This document shows, one piece after another, positions 10,358 to 20,959 of a DNA stretch of 64,000 nt (position 1 is its first letter; each line of letters begins with the position of its first letter). This DNA is from Cyclaneusma minus. Its lineage: Eukaryota; Ascomycota; Leotiomycetes; Marthamycetales; Marthamycetaceae. The translations under genes and the position numbers were made by a program. The notes under the pieces were generated by a model. The model saw only the letters and a list, made by a program, of their open reading frames with translations. It did no database searches and was not told the DNA's origin. The stretch covers positions 248,001 through 312,000 of the forward strand of contig JAKZHN010000038.1 of the NCBI GenBank assembly GCA_037179335.1, given 5' to 3'.

Positions 10358-11098
10358 ATGACCGCCTCCGAATCTTTCACCGCTACCACCCTCCTCGTCC
10401 TCCTCGCCCTCGCTCTCTCCCTGATTTCACTGTCCCAACTCCTCGCTTCCTACACGGCCGCCTACCTCGCCGCGCCTGCGGAACTCCCCTCCTTCCTCGA
10501 CGCCATCGACTCTTCCGTCCAAGAGAACGAGGCCTACGACCGCGACATCTCGCATGTCCCGCGCCTCGAAGACAAACTGCGCCTCGGCCGCCTGCTGCGC
10601 GAGATCCAACGCGCCGGCGATGACCTACGCGAGGCTATCAATGCCATGATGACCGTGGAGGGCGGGACACGCATGCGCGCTTCCACGCGTCTGTTGTGGG
10701 CAAGCAAACGCCGACGACTACGAGAACAAGTCGACCGCTTAGACATGCTGCGCACGCGCTTCTTGGTGATCTACTTGGGCATTATAGCAGCGAAGACTAG
10801 CGAGACGGAGAAGGAGAAAAAGAGGGACGCGGAACAACAGCTCTATGTGCCCAAGACACCGCCGAGACAGATCGGACATGCTCAGACAGTTTCGGCGGCT
10901 ATGAAGGAGAAGAAACGACCACCACTTCGACGGCTCACAACGCAGGCTATGGGCCATGACGATGCAGTTGGGCAGCCGCACCGTATGGGCTGGGCGGGTG
11001 TAGTGCATGAGCTGCAGATGAGTCCGTTGATGCAGAAACGACATGCGAGTATTGAAACGGCGATGAGGAGTCCGAAGTGTGCAAGCCCTACCGATTGA
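10358..11098 (+). CDS. Unknown single-pass membrane protein
   Basis: 246 aa, single exon. The ATG is in an ACCATG context at 10358. Residues about 8-32 (TTLLVLLALALSLISLSQLL and on) form one N-terminal hydrophobic helix, either an anchor or an uncleaved signal. The next part is helical and charged: a region rich in Leu/Arg/Asp (DKLRLGRLLREIQRAGDDLREAI), then ASTRLLWASKRRRLREQVDRLDMLRTRFLVIYLGIIA, perhaps an amphipathic or second weak hydrophobic helix. The C-terminal third is basic and disordered-looking. I do not recognise the family. The coding case rests on length, start context and amino-acid bias. Confidence 0.6.
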   Translation: MTASESFTATTLLVLLALALSLISLSQLLASYTAAYLAAPAELPSFLDAIDSSVQENEAYDRDISHVPRLEDKLRLGRLLREIQRAGDDLREAINAMMTVEGGTRMRASTRLLWASKRRRLREQVDRLDMLRTRFLVIYLGIIAAKTSETEKEKKRDAEQQLYVPKTPPRQIGHAQTVSAAMKEKKRPPLRRLTTQAMGHDDAVGQPHRMGWAGVVHELQMSPLMQKRHASIETAMRSPKCASPTD

Positions 11099-12058
11099 CC
11101 GGTGGATTTGCCCTCTCGGGATTTGATGCTCCATCGGCAGGAGGTTTCTGCGTTCACATTGGACATGTAAGCCCTGGCCCGGTTTCTTGGATCTTGGACG
11201 GGCGAATATGGCACGATATAATCTACGAAGTACGACACGAAGCACGACATTGACGGATCTTACCCTAACGCACGGAGACATCTTACGGAAACGACTATTA
11301 TACGATCTACTTTAATTTCTAACGACTATGCTTCACTCGACGACACGATCTGGCCTGGTACAATAGATAGACCTTCTCAGCATTGGAGTCTCGTTCCTAG
11401 TTTAGATACCCCCTTAAAACATTTACAAATTCCAAGCATTTTTATCGAGCGATCAACGATCTCCGGTTTACTATCTTCCTTTCAAGCGAAAAATATGAAT
11501 ACTACTACATCTAGGAGGTACCACTCATTGGTCGCCAACTAATGGTATCCGGGAGTGTGGTACGCTATCCTGTGTGCCTGTTTAGACCCCGTATCTAGCC
11601 CCGCAGAGTTGCAGTGGACTCGTGGACTCGATGCTTTGGTGCCACTATTTCCGTCCGCCCACTTCAATCACATGCGACGTCTGCCGCATCAATGTTAACG
11701 TCAAAGGAGTACAGCATACTTTCCTAGCCGCTGCAGTAAGGTACCGAATAAGTCCGACCTTGCCGACCTTGCCGACCTCGGGCCCAACATCAGTGATGTA
11801 GTAAGTTCAAAGTGGGAGCTCAGTAAGTTGACAGATGTTTGCTTCCGCTTCAACTTCTCCATTTTATTCTTACTGCCTCAACTGGTTCTAGCCCAACTTC
11901 TCTGCAAGCCGTTAGCCGGACTTCTGGGTATCATAACCCGGACTTTCTCATTTCTCTGCTTGTCATTCTTAAGTTCCACATATTCGGTACAATCTGTGCG
12001 AGATCGTCAATCCAAAAACAATCGGCTTTCCAAGCTTGACTTCTCTTGTTTCTTTATC
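11099..12058. other. Intergenic; methyltransferase upstream region
   Basis: 960 bp with no supportable gene. The short direct repeat TTGCCGACC / TTGCCGACC lies near 11757-11780. In-frame codons upstream of the methyltransferase start stay open from 11828 but read as 5' UTR. Confidence 0.45.
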
Positions 12059-13099
12059 ATGGCAGCAACGGATTCTCAAACCGAGAGTCTTGGATCTGAG
12101 ACAGCAAACTCCGCTGCCTTGGATCCCAAAACCCTGTGGTACAACGAATCCATCGAGAACAAGCTAGGCCCCGAAACTCGCCGTCTCCTCGAGCAATACA
12201 GCCATATACCTCCCTCCGAAGTCGAAGCACACGTCCACGCCATCGTACGTCCGCCCCCTCCCTTTCCCCCTTCGTATCCAGCCCTCCTCGTACCTTCCTA
12301 TCCAGCCCCCCTCATACCTTCCCACTCCCCTCTTCCCCATAAAACCATCTAAAAGACCCCCTCATAGCGTGACAAAGCATGGAAAATTCACCCCTATCCC
12401 TGCATCGGCCAATTCCGCTTCCTCGACCTCTCCATCTCCGCCTCCGCTTACTATCCAACCCTGCTCTCCCACCTCAAATCCACTCCATCCTTCCACCTCC
12501 TCGATCTCGGCTGCTGCTTCGGACAAGACCTGCGCGCACTCCTCTTCGCCGGCGCTCCTTCTTCCCAGCTCCACGGTTCCGACCTCCGAGCCTCCTTTTT
12601 CATGCTCGGCTACGAGCTCTTCCGCGACCGCTCTTCACTCCCCCCCTCCACATTCACCGAAGCCGATATTTTCGACACCAGCGAGTCGCGGGGTCTGAAG
12701 AGTTTAGAAGGTAAGATGAGTGTAGTGCATGTAGCAAGTTTTCTGCACTTATTTGATTGGGAGACGCAAGTAACGGCTTGTGAGCGGATTGTAAAAGTGT
12801 TGAAAGATGAGACTGGGACAACGGTCTTTGGGAAGCAGGTGGGGAATGAGAAGGCGCATGAGATACAAAATGTGGTTGCGCTGGGGAAGGGGACGGTTTG
12901 GAGACATGATGGAGAGAGTTTTGAGAGGATGTGGGAGGAGGTGGGGAGGAGGACGGGGACGAGGTGGAGTGTGGAGGTGGAGATGGCGATGGGGGAGGGG
13001 TGGGTGAATAAGGGGCGGGCAATGGGGCCGGTGGGGTGGAATGGGACGGATGATGGGACGAGGTGGTGGTTAAGGTTTGTTGTGACGCGAGTGGAGTAG
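12059..13099 (+). CDS. SAM-dependent methyltransferase, AusD/Trt5-like family
   Basis: Class I methyltransferase of the fungal family that includes enzymes tailoring meroterpenoids; many members outside clusters have no known substrate. Exon 1 is 12059-12244 (MAATDSQ...VHAI), with a 123-nt intron 12245-12367 (GTACGT..CATAG); exon 2 is 12368-13099, giving 305 aa. Motif I is HLLDLGCCFGQ near residues 105-115, followed by an acidic strand (HGSDLRASFFMLGYELF), a DIFD loop, VVHVASFLHLFDW, FGKQVG and a C-terminal strand RFVVTRVE. RDKAWKIHPYPCIG just after the intron is typical. No polyketide, terpene or peptide synthase lies near, so a cluster role is not supported here. Confidence 0.85.
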
Positions 13100-14150
13100 A
13101 GTGAGATGGGGATGTGATGGATACGGCGGCTAGGCCAAAGAGATCAAGTCGTTGGAATCAACCAAGTTTCTAAGGTCTGAAAAATCGAAAAACCAATATA
13201 CCTACCTTGGGTAGTTTAGTAGTTAAAGTTTCGACAACTTCAGGCGATTGATTATTGACCAGAAACCGTCCGAGTTGAGTGTCACAATTTACCTGGATTT
13301 GGGTCCGGATTTTTGGAAGTTGAAACCAACTCCTAAGGCTCCGCAGACTTTCTACGCGGTGCTGTTGAGGTTAGAGTCTATCTAGACCATGAATCAAAGT
13401 GCGAGTTGCAGGAAGGTAAATCAAGGGACTCGGCGATGACATGTCGACCCACACGGTTTTCATAAAGCCAGCAGGCGACCACCACGAAGCTGCGCCGGAC
13501 CCGAATTGGCGGCCGGTAGAAACATCGAGCTAGAAGTGACTCAACGACCGACGAAGATGCCTCCTCAACTGCAGCCTAGCCGTGGTTACAGTGAGGGCCG
13601 CCTGGTGACAGCGCAGGAACTGCCAGGCATCGGGGCAGTGGTGCATTCAATGTGAATATTGGGGGTAGATTAGGCTACAATCAATGTGAGGTCTCTTCAC
13701 GAACATGCGAGGGTGCCTTGGATATTTCAAGCCACATTGAGAAACCTCAGGTTTCGACCTGGCTCGAGACCCAAACCTCAGGCTTCAAGTTACCCCTTTT
13801 CAACGTCGTTAGCACATAAGATCCACCAGAAGACAAATACCCGAAGATAGTCACATCTCGAAGAAGAGTACCGATTTGCAGAATCTTATCGCTAGTATAC
13901 ATACGGCAAGCTCACAGAGAGAGAAACCGTCTGGTTCGAATCTGCTAAAAACTGGCACAAGAGTAGGGAATTGGGATATCAAGCGTGTGACAGTGATCAA
14001 GGAGAAGTGAGAATATGCCCTGCCCCTGATTTTGCGCCTAAACATGCCACCTCGTGATAACTCCATGCTCGTTCCCCCAGCAGAAAGTGCCAGTAACATG
14101 CTCAAAGCAATCTAGAAAGTTGAAATTGACGAATGAATGGATCGATGATT
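13100..14150. other. Convergent intergenic region
   Basis: About 1 kb between the methyltransferase (+) and the zinc-finger gene (-). A GGTTCGAATC-like string near 13934 has no tRNA cloverleaf around it. Nothing else seen. Confidence 0.45.
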
Positions 14151-15786
14151 TCAGATCATCGGTGCAGGAGGTGCTGGCATTCGAGGGTTTTGCTGAGCGT
14201 GCACGGTAGCCTGGAGCTGCTGAACTTGACGCATCAGATCTGCCGTCTGCAGGCCCTGTTGCTCGGTGGTGTTGCGCAGCTCGGCGTTCTCTTCGCGAAG
14301 TCGCTTGATTTCTTCTCGCAGACTGTCTGTGTCCGAGCGGGCACGCTTGCGCTTGCCGCCAGTCTGGGCTTCATCCTCCTCAGTCTCGTCGGGCGCAAGA
14401 ACGGGTTGCACGCTAGCAGCGTTATCAGTAGTGTGGACGCGGCGTAAGTGCTCGTTGAGGTTTTCTTGGCGCGAGAAGCCCTTGCCAGTGTAGCGCTTGC
14501 AGTTGAGGTGTGGGCAGTTTAACTGCTTGCGAGGGCCACCGTGTTTGTTGTGGACTTCGCGTTCGTGGCGCAACAGTCCTCCCGAGTATGTAAATCCAGG
14601 AAGCTTCTCGCAACCTTCGGCGAGACACTTGTAAGGGCGATCGTGCTTATCCATATGCTTGCTACGAACTGCCTTAGTAACATTTCGACATGGCGCATCA
14701 AGGAGACGCGACTTACCTCCACTCGCATTTCCGTGCAAAGTCTTTGTGCTCTTCAGTGCAGCCTGGAAAGGCGCAGTAGAAGCGTCCAGCTGCATCCTTC
14801 GTCACCTCACGGTCTGGCTTAGGAACTGGCTTTGAACGGCCTGGAGAAGCGGTCTCGGTTTCCATCTTCGTCTCGGCCGGCAGCTCGGGTATTTCAGCCA
14901 CTGGAGGCGGAGGAGCTTGCTCCTGCTGCTGCTGTGGCTGCTGAGTCTGCTGAGTGTACGGGTTGTCGGGCAGCTGGGCGCCAGGACTCGGGTAGCGAGT
15001 TGGCGATACCTGGTCTTGTGGTTGCTCATATTGATCTTGCATTGGGTACTCGCGATCCATGTTGCCGTATGGTACTGCCCGGTCCTGCATGGTGTTTATG
15101 TCTTCGGGCGGCGGCGGGTACGAGGACTGGTATTGCGTACCAGTGGAAGCCATCTTGCCGTAGTTGTTGCTGCCCGGAAGCTGGTAAGATGGATAATAGG
15201 GGTTATGCTGGGCGTGGAAGGCTTCGAGGGGTTCGCCAGAGGCCGCTTGCTGATATGGCCAGAGGTGTTGCAAATCGTGGTAGCCTGAGTTTTCGCTTAG
15301 CGCCTGAGGTGAGTGATGTGGCTGAAGTGGCGTAGCACGTGACTGGGGCTGCGCCACACGAGTGACATCGGCGTATTGCGGGTACGGAGTCGAAGCATGC
15401 CCAGAGGCATACCCAGCGGAGTTCGAGTCTTGGGGCAAACTTGCTCTCGACGCAGTTGATATGGCGTTGCCATTCGAGTGGTTGCCTGCTGCGGCTTCAA
15501 TATGAGTCGCTTGCTCAGCGTCACCTAAAACAATATTAGTCATCGGAGCAGGCACGAGATATGCGCCGCAGGAGAGTGGCCAGGCTGCACCACCATGGTG
15601 AGAAATGGCCGTGGTTGCGCAAAGGCCGGCCAAGGGTGTGACTCAAGACTTACCTTCTTGGCCATCATCACTTTCCGACTCATCGAAAAAGCCGGCGTGT
15701 TCCATCGCATAAAGGTTGGTGGAGGCTGCAACAGGCTGCGCTGCCTCGTTCGAAGCAGGAAACATGGCTGCGTAGAGAGAGTTCAT
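14151..15786 (-). CDS. C2H2 zinc-finger transcription factor with C-terminal coiled coil
   Basis: Probable nuclear DNA-binding regulator, 483 aa. Exons are 15654-15786 (MNSLYAAMF...), 14717-15524 and 14151-14661. Introns are 129 nt (15525-15653, GTAAGT..TTTTAG) and 55 nt (14662-14716, GTAAGT..TCGTAG). The second splice completes the first finger: FYCAFPGCTEEHKDFARKCEW joined to SKHMDKHDRPYKC. Further fingers follow: C-x4-C...H-x4-H around LLRHEREVH, and CPHLNC...LNEHLRRVH. Then comes KRKRARSD, a nuclear-localisation-like run, and a heptad-rich helix (LREEIKRLREENAELR...LMRQVQQLQ) suited to dimerisation. The long middle is Gln/Pro/Tyr-rich, like an activation region. This layout is common in Pezizomycotina, but I cannot name the orthologue. 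Confidence 0.9.
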
Positions 15787-16236
15787 TGAAGATTGAAAGT
15801 CGACTTCGAAATCACAATCGAAATCAGGTGCAGAACTGCGAAATTGCCGTGGTTGTGCGTTGGCGCTGCGCTGCGTGGACGTCGAGGAAGAAGGGAGTGG
15901 GAGGTTTTCTGAGAGGCGCAACCATGTTAGCGATTTTGAACGGCCAACGAAGTGCAATTCCTTCCGCCAGCTTTTTCTGCCAGCGACAGCGAATATCACG
16001 AGTGGAGATGAGGTTGTCGCGAAAACGACAGGAGCCATCTATGTCCGCGGCTCCGTCCCGAAGCAGCCTCGCCGTCCCAGCACAACCTCTTTTCGTCAAC
16101 CGCCTCATCATCAGAAATTGAAGATGGCGCATGTGGCTGCTGAACTTCAGCACCTATCGTCTTGGCTGCCCTCAATCGCTATCCCGAGCGTCACCGGCTA
16201 CACTTGAAGCCCGCCAGCGGTGCAGTCCGGCTGTCT
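15787..16236. other. Upstream region of the zinc-finger gene
   Basis: The minus frame stays open upstream of 15786 to 16038, but its product is not factor-like; I treat it as 5' UTR and promoter. No other feature seen. Confidence 0.4.
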
Positions 16237-16960
16237 TCAACCCATTGCGAATGCCCCGACTCGATCAGAGAATGCTTTTAGCCCAAATAATTCGGATTGA
16301 TCCAAGTCATCGATTGCTCCAAAAAACGACGGACATCTCAACATCTCAACAAGGCTCATGCTTCGCGACTCTAGCAAACAGGATATGAGGGCAACGAGAA
16401 AATCGAAAGCAAACTCACGAGGCATCCCCGTGTCAAATCTGAAATCTGAGGGCATCGGGGGCTGCCCGAATACACTAGCCAAGTCCAGTACTCCACTATT
16501 GCGACTCTCAAAGACAGGCCGAGGGCGATAGTGCGCGGACATGGGGAACATCCAACAGACTCCCCAGAGGACCAGCAGGGCCGGTTTGACTTCCGTCCAG
16601 GGCCAAGTCGAGTTCAGAGGATGGCGGCCACCAGGCCACTCGAAGAACCATCCTACTCCGAACATGGATCGCACTCGACTGAGGGTGTCCCGGACGCGCA
16701 CCCGAGCACGATGATATCCGCCAGTGGCACAGCTGTGAACACCATCGAAGTATGAAACATATTCCGCGATATATTCGTCCAGGTATTGCTCGAGCATATG
16801 GAGCTGTCCGGCTATAAGGAATTGGAAGACGAACTTCCAGAGAACCGAGTATGAAGCCTCATGACGCAACTTGGCAGTATCTATAATCTTTACGCAGCTC
16901 AAGAGCACTTCGTCTTCCACGTCCTGGAGGCGGCTACCTATCTCGGATGGCAGATCTTGT
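16237..16960 (-). CDS. Unrecognised hypothetical gene, 3' part; start not resolved
   Basis: An open minus-strand stretch of about 240 codons ending at the stop at 16237. No ATG lies at its 5' end. A good splice acceptor (TTTCTCTAG, exon from 16960) suggests an upstream exon, perhaps starting with the ATG at 17293, but I could not find a convincing donor. A possible 51-nt intron (GTGAGT..GCTAG, about 16377-16427) also lies inside and leaves the frame open either way. The protein is aromatic-rich, with helical stretches such as WKFVFQFLIAGQLHMLEQYLDEYIAEYV and a WFFEWPGGRHPLNSTWPW segment. No family recognised. It could be an orphan gene, a decayed gene or chance. Confidence 0.35.
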
Positions 16961-18997
16961 CTAGAGAAACTCCGGGTGAGCAGTTTGTTGTCCTTTGGGG
17001 AGCAACTACTTTTGGGTCAGCCACTGCGATAGGACTCTAGGGATCGATTGGAAGCAAAAACAAATGCCGAAGATCATTGAAATGATGTGAGACGACTGTC
17101 ATAGGGTGTTCACGACTGACATTTGGATTGGCCTTCCCTCCTCGGGCTTGGCATCGTGGTTTCTCTTCGATGCGCTGAGACAGTGTCTAATAGATAATAT
17201 GAATTGGAGCTTTCGGACCACTCTTCGGAGGTTGCTTCTCTGTCGCGGCCGGCTGGAGTCAGCCAAGGAGGGGAGCCCAGCTTGAACTGCCATGATTGCG
17301 CCTCACTGTGGACGTGTCAGTGTTGGTTCGAGATATGTGGAAAGGGGACCGGGTGGCCATTTATGTATAGCTAATTGTGTGTATAGTAACGTACTGACTG
17401 CACATAATTTGGGTCGCTTCCAGGCATGGTCCGGCTAAGGCTTTCCAAGGCATGAGTTCGAATCGAATGTACCACAGTAATCCTACCGCGGTCGCGGATC
17501 TGAATATCATCGATCAATTGAGCTTCAAGGAGCAGCCATATTCGTCAAGGCATACTTCTGCCTGAGAGTGGCTATGCTTCGTCCGACGCAGAATCGAGCC
17601 CTTCGGTGAGCGAAGCATCGTCATCGGCTCATTTCCAGCACCATAAGTATCGCAGCCTTGCCATCACAGCAGCATCTGGAGTGGATGGTGGGGCTCAACC
17701 CGGCATCCTTAGGCGGATGCAGGACTGCGCCCCATGTCGTGGTTGATGGTGAGTTGCATGGCGCCCAGTGATCACGGAGATGATTGAGGAAGGTCGAGGA
17801 TGTGAGTGCGTTGTTTTCCAAATCTTGATGCCCCATCTAGTGCAAGGCATCTCTTCGTGGTTTTTCAATGCCTCAGGTCCATGATATGACGGCCTCAGGT
17901 CAATCATCGACCTCGGGACCACATGAGACCGCCTTTGGGATTATGTACATTTCTATACTGCTTAGAGGCCAGCGCGGAAAGAAAAACCTGGTTCGCGGCT
18001 CTTCAGGGGGATTCGATACATCTCGTGATCGGCGTGTTGGCCCGTAGCCTCTGACCTCGTTGTCGCAAAAGTGAGTCGGCCGGATAGCCTCGTCTTCGCA
18101 TTGTCTTTCTCAGAGCTCAGGCTGAAGTCTCTCGAATTATTGATTTCCTGGATTTCGCAGTTCGCGACCGGTCAGCACTCTGTACGAATCAATTCCGTTA
18201 CAAGAGGCGTGGTCCATATATCAGGGGTTGCGAAGTTCCAGTCGGGATCACATCATCACGCGAAGACCGCGATTATTTGAACATTCGCTGTATTGTTGAC
18301 AAGAGTCCGGCTGCCCCAGCCCGCCATATCAACATTGAAGGCCTGGTTATACGCCTGAATATTAAGGCGATGACATCCATGGCTACATGTAAACGATTGA
18401 AAACAGGGCGAAGTAAAGGAGGGCTGCTTCCTGTATACCTCAGTCCTCAAGGTCGCATACGAGAACTCACAAACTGCCTTGTCGCCTCAGGAGACTCATG
18501 CAGGCTATGCTTACTATGTGCGGGAGCAGGCAGCAGGGAGCAGACTCCTGCGTCCTGGCTCCAGGTAACAGGTTTGACAGCAATCAAGCAAGCTCCTCAG
18601 CGAGATCGAGTACTCTTTGAAGGCAGATCTCGAGGTCCGCAGTCGAACTCGGCTTACAAGTGAAGCTACCAAGAACAATCACAAGCTCTTTACTATTCAG
18701 AGACTAAGACCCTTTCCGCGGATACTCACAAGTTACATAGTATTCTTCCTTTCAAATTGCTATCAAAACCCACCTCCCCAAGCGATGTCGCTGTGCCATG
18801 AACCGGCACGGGTATCAAAACTCCATAGTAACTCTTCTTCAGTCTTCAGCGGCGCATACTATATCCTCGGACCTAGGACTGGAACAGACCCGAGAATTTT
18901 CTCAAACCCCCGTAAAGTACGTCTCCAGACCCAAAATCCTGTCTATCTATGTTTGTACTCTGTCTCTAGGCTCTCGACTGGCGTCAAACCAGCCCGC
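16961..18997. other. Gene-poor 2 kb stretch
   Basis: No supportable coding region. It contains a small imperfect direct repeat of GCCTCAGGTC (about 17872 and 17893) and the string GAGTTCGAATCG near 17454 that is not part of a tRNA. The right end is the 3' flank of the sugar transporter. Confidence 0.4.
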
Positions 18998-20959
18998 TCA
19001 GACCCTATTAAATTTCTCGTCATTGAAGCTACTCGGCGTCTCTTCCACATGCTCAACCTTCTCCTCACTCTTGGCTTTACGCAACTGCTCCTCGGTACTT
19101 TCATAATCAACCAGCATTTCACCATGCTTGCCGTATCTTCTAGGCTCGTTACGCGCCGTTGACACGACATCGAACCAGCCCTTGGTCTTGCGGAAGATGG
19201 CGTCCATTTCTTCAAGTGAGCGATAGGCAGTCTCGGGGAAGAAAAAGTAGACGACAGGGAAGATGAAGGCGTTTCTGTTAGCAGACGGTATGTTAGCATC
19301 TGATATTCTCCTATGGGAAGACTGTTTGGCTTACATGACGGCAAATATTATGTAGGTTTTGTAGCCGATGGAAGTAAATGATACCGGCGTAATCATCACA
19401 ACCATGAAATTGAATGCTGCAAAACAGTCAGATTATTCTCACTTAGGGAGTTTGAATATGGAGGCTTACCCCAGTTAGCGCCTGTGCTAACAGCGTTTGC
19501 TTTTGCGCGAATGCGTAGAGGAACGATTTCTGCAGGATAGAGCCAGGGGATTCCGAGCCAGCCGATGGCGAAGAAGGTGTTGAAAATGAAGAGGAAAGCA
19601 GCTGCCCCAATTCCAGGAGAAGAACCGCCAGACTTCGGATTCACTCGTTAGTGAAACCAATATCGATGATTTCTTACTAGAGATTTACTCACATTTACTG
19701 AAGCTAGGTAGGTCGTTATTGTCAAAATAACCATCGAGAGTGACATACCCGCTACACCGAACAGCATCAAAACTCGACGACCGAACCTTTCGATTGTGTA
19801 GACGGCTATCCAAGATGCTAGGAAATATTCGGTGCCATTGGCAGCGGCCAGAATCCTGGATGTGAAGCCATCGAGGCCAATGAAGTTTTGGTAGATGTCA
19901 GGAGCGTAAAAGGTAATCAAGTTGATACCTGATGGATATTAGCAACCTCGTATGCAAAGTTCAAGAAGCATGTCTACTCACCTGAGATCTGCTGGAACAT
20001 CTGGCTGGTGAACGCCAGGACTACACGATGGAAATTACGATCAGGGCCCATTGTGAAGAGGTCCTTGAAGCTGCTTGACTCCATCTCAAGAACCGTTTCC
20101 TTGATAGCCGAAAACTCGGTCTGCACGTAAGGATCGGTCGGTGGCAGATCTGCGAGCGCCGACAAGACTTGCATGGCTTCATCCTCTCTCCCCTTCAGGA
20201 TAAGCCAACGAGGTGACTCGGGAAGCTCCAGAATGAAAACAAGCAAGATGATACAAAACACTATCTGGAAGCCGATGGGAAATCTCCAGGAGATGGTACT
20301 TGGCTCCAGGAACGAGAATCCAAAGTCGAGCCAGTAACTCAGAGCGATTCCGGCCGCGATCATCGATCCTTCAATCATCACCATTTTACCCCTCTTGTGT
20401 GACTTGGAACATTCCGACTGCCAAGTTGGGACAGTACTGGTGTTCATGCCGTTGCCGAAACCCGTGATGATCCTCCCCACGATGAAGTGAGAAAGAGTAA
20501 AGGCCGAGCATTGCAAAGCAGCGCCAACGATCATGATCGAGATGCCGAGGAAGATCATGCGGCGTCGTCCAAGGATATCTCCAATGAAAATCGTAAGGAC
20601 GGCTCCGACGAGACTGCCGAGGGTATAGCTGGCAACGGAGATACCTTGGATAATGCTGGCATGATTTGCTTCGGCCGCGGAGTATCCATTGGCAGTGGTA
20701 ATATTGACGGTATCGATCTGGGGGAATTGCTTGACAAAGGATTCTAAGCTGAGAATTCCGCCCATAACACCCTGATCATAGCCAAAAAGTCTGGGTCATG
20801 TGTCAGAGAGTACCATAGCCTGGACAAAACGCACACAATGCTGGAGGGTCAAGATCTGTTTAAACATAACAAAACTTACAGGAAGTCGACGCCAGCAAGA
20901 AATGCTACGGTCAAGTTCAATTGTTGGCCCTTGAGGCCGAAGAAGCGTTTCCCGAACAT
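18998..20959 (-). CDS. MFS sugar transporter (sugar porter family)
   Basis: Twelve-helix plasma-membrane carrier for a hexose or related sugar, 548 aa. Six exons: 20880-20959, 19982-20790, 19693-19928, 19470-19632, 19335-19416 and 18998-19274. Introns are 53-89 nt, all GT..AG, with total coding length a multiple of three. Family motifs are LLFGYDQGVMGG in helix 1 (joined across intron 1), GDILGRRRM between helices 2 and 3, GRIITGFGNGMNTSTVPTWQSE, PESPRWLILKGR after helix 6, FQQISGINLITFYAPDIYQNF in helix 7 (joined across intron 2), ERFGRR, PAEIVPLRIRAKANA and FPETAYRSLEEMD. The STVPTWQSE helix 4-5 motif is typical of lactose/high-affinity glucose-like fungal carriers; the substrate cannot be read from sequence. 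The tail is charged and cytosolic. Confidence 0.94.

Noticed and set aside
13930..13950. GGTTCGAATC string, B-box-like
   Set aside because: No cloverleaf or acceptor pairing can be built around it.
17400..17480. TGGTCCGGCTAAGG and GAGTTCGAATCG pair, possible tRNA
   Set aside because: The T stem does not pair and no acceptor stem is present at tRNA distance.
18617..19162. 181-codon plus-strand frame
   Set aside because: Its right half is antisense to the last exon of the sugar transporter and the left half has no recognisable content.
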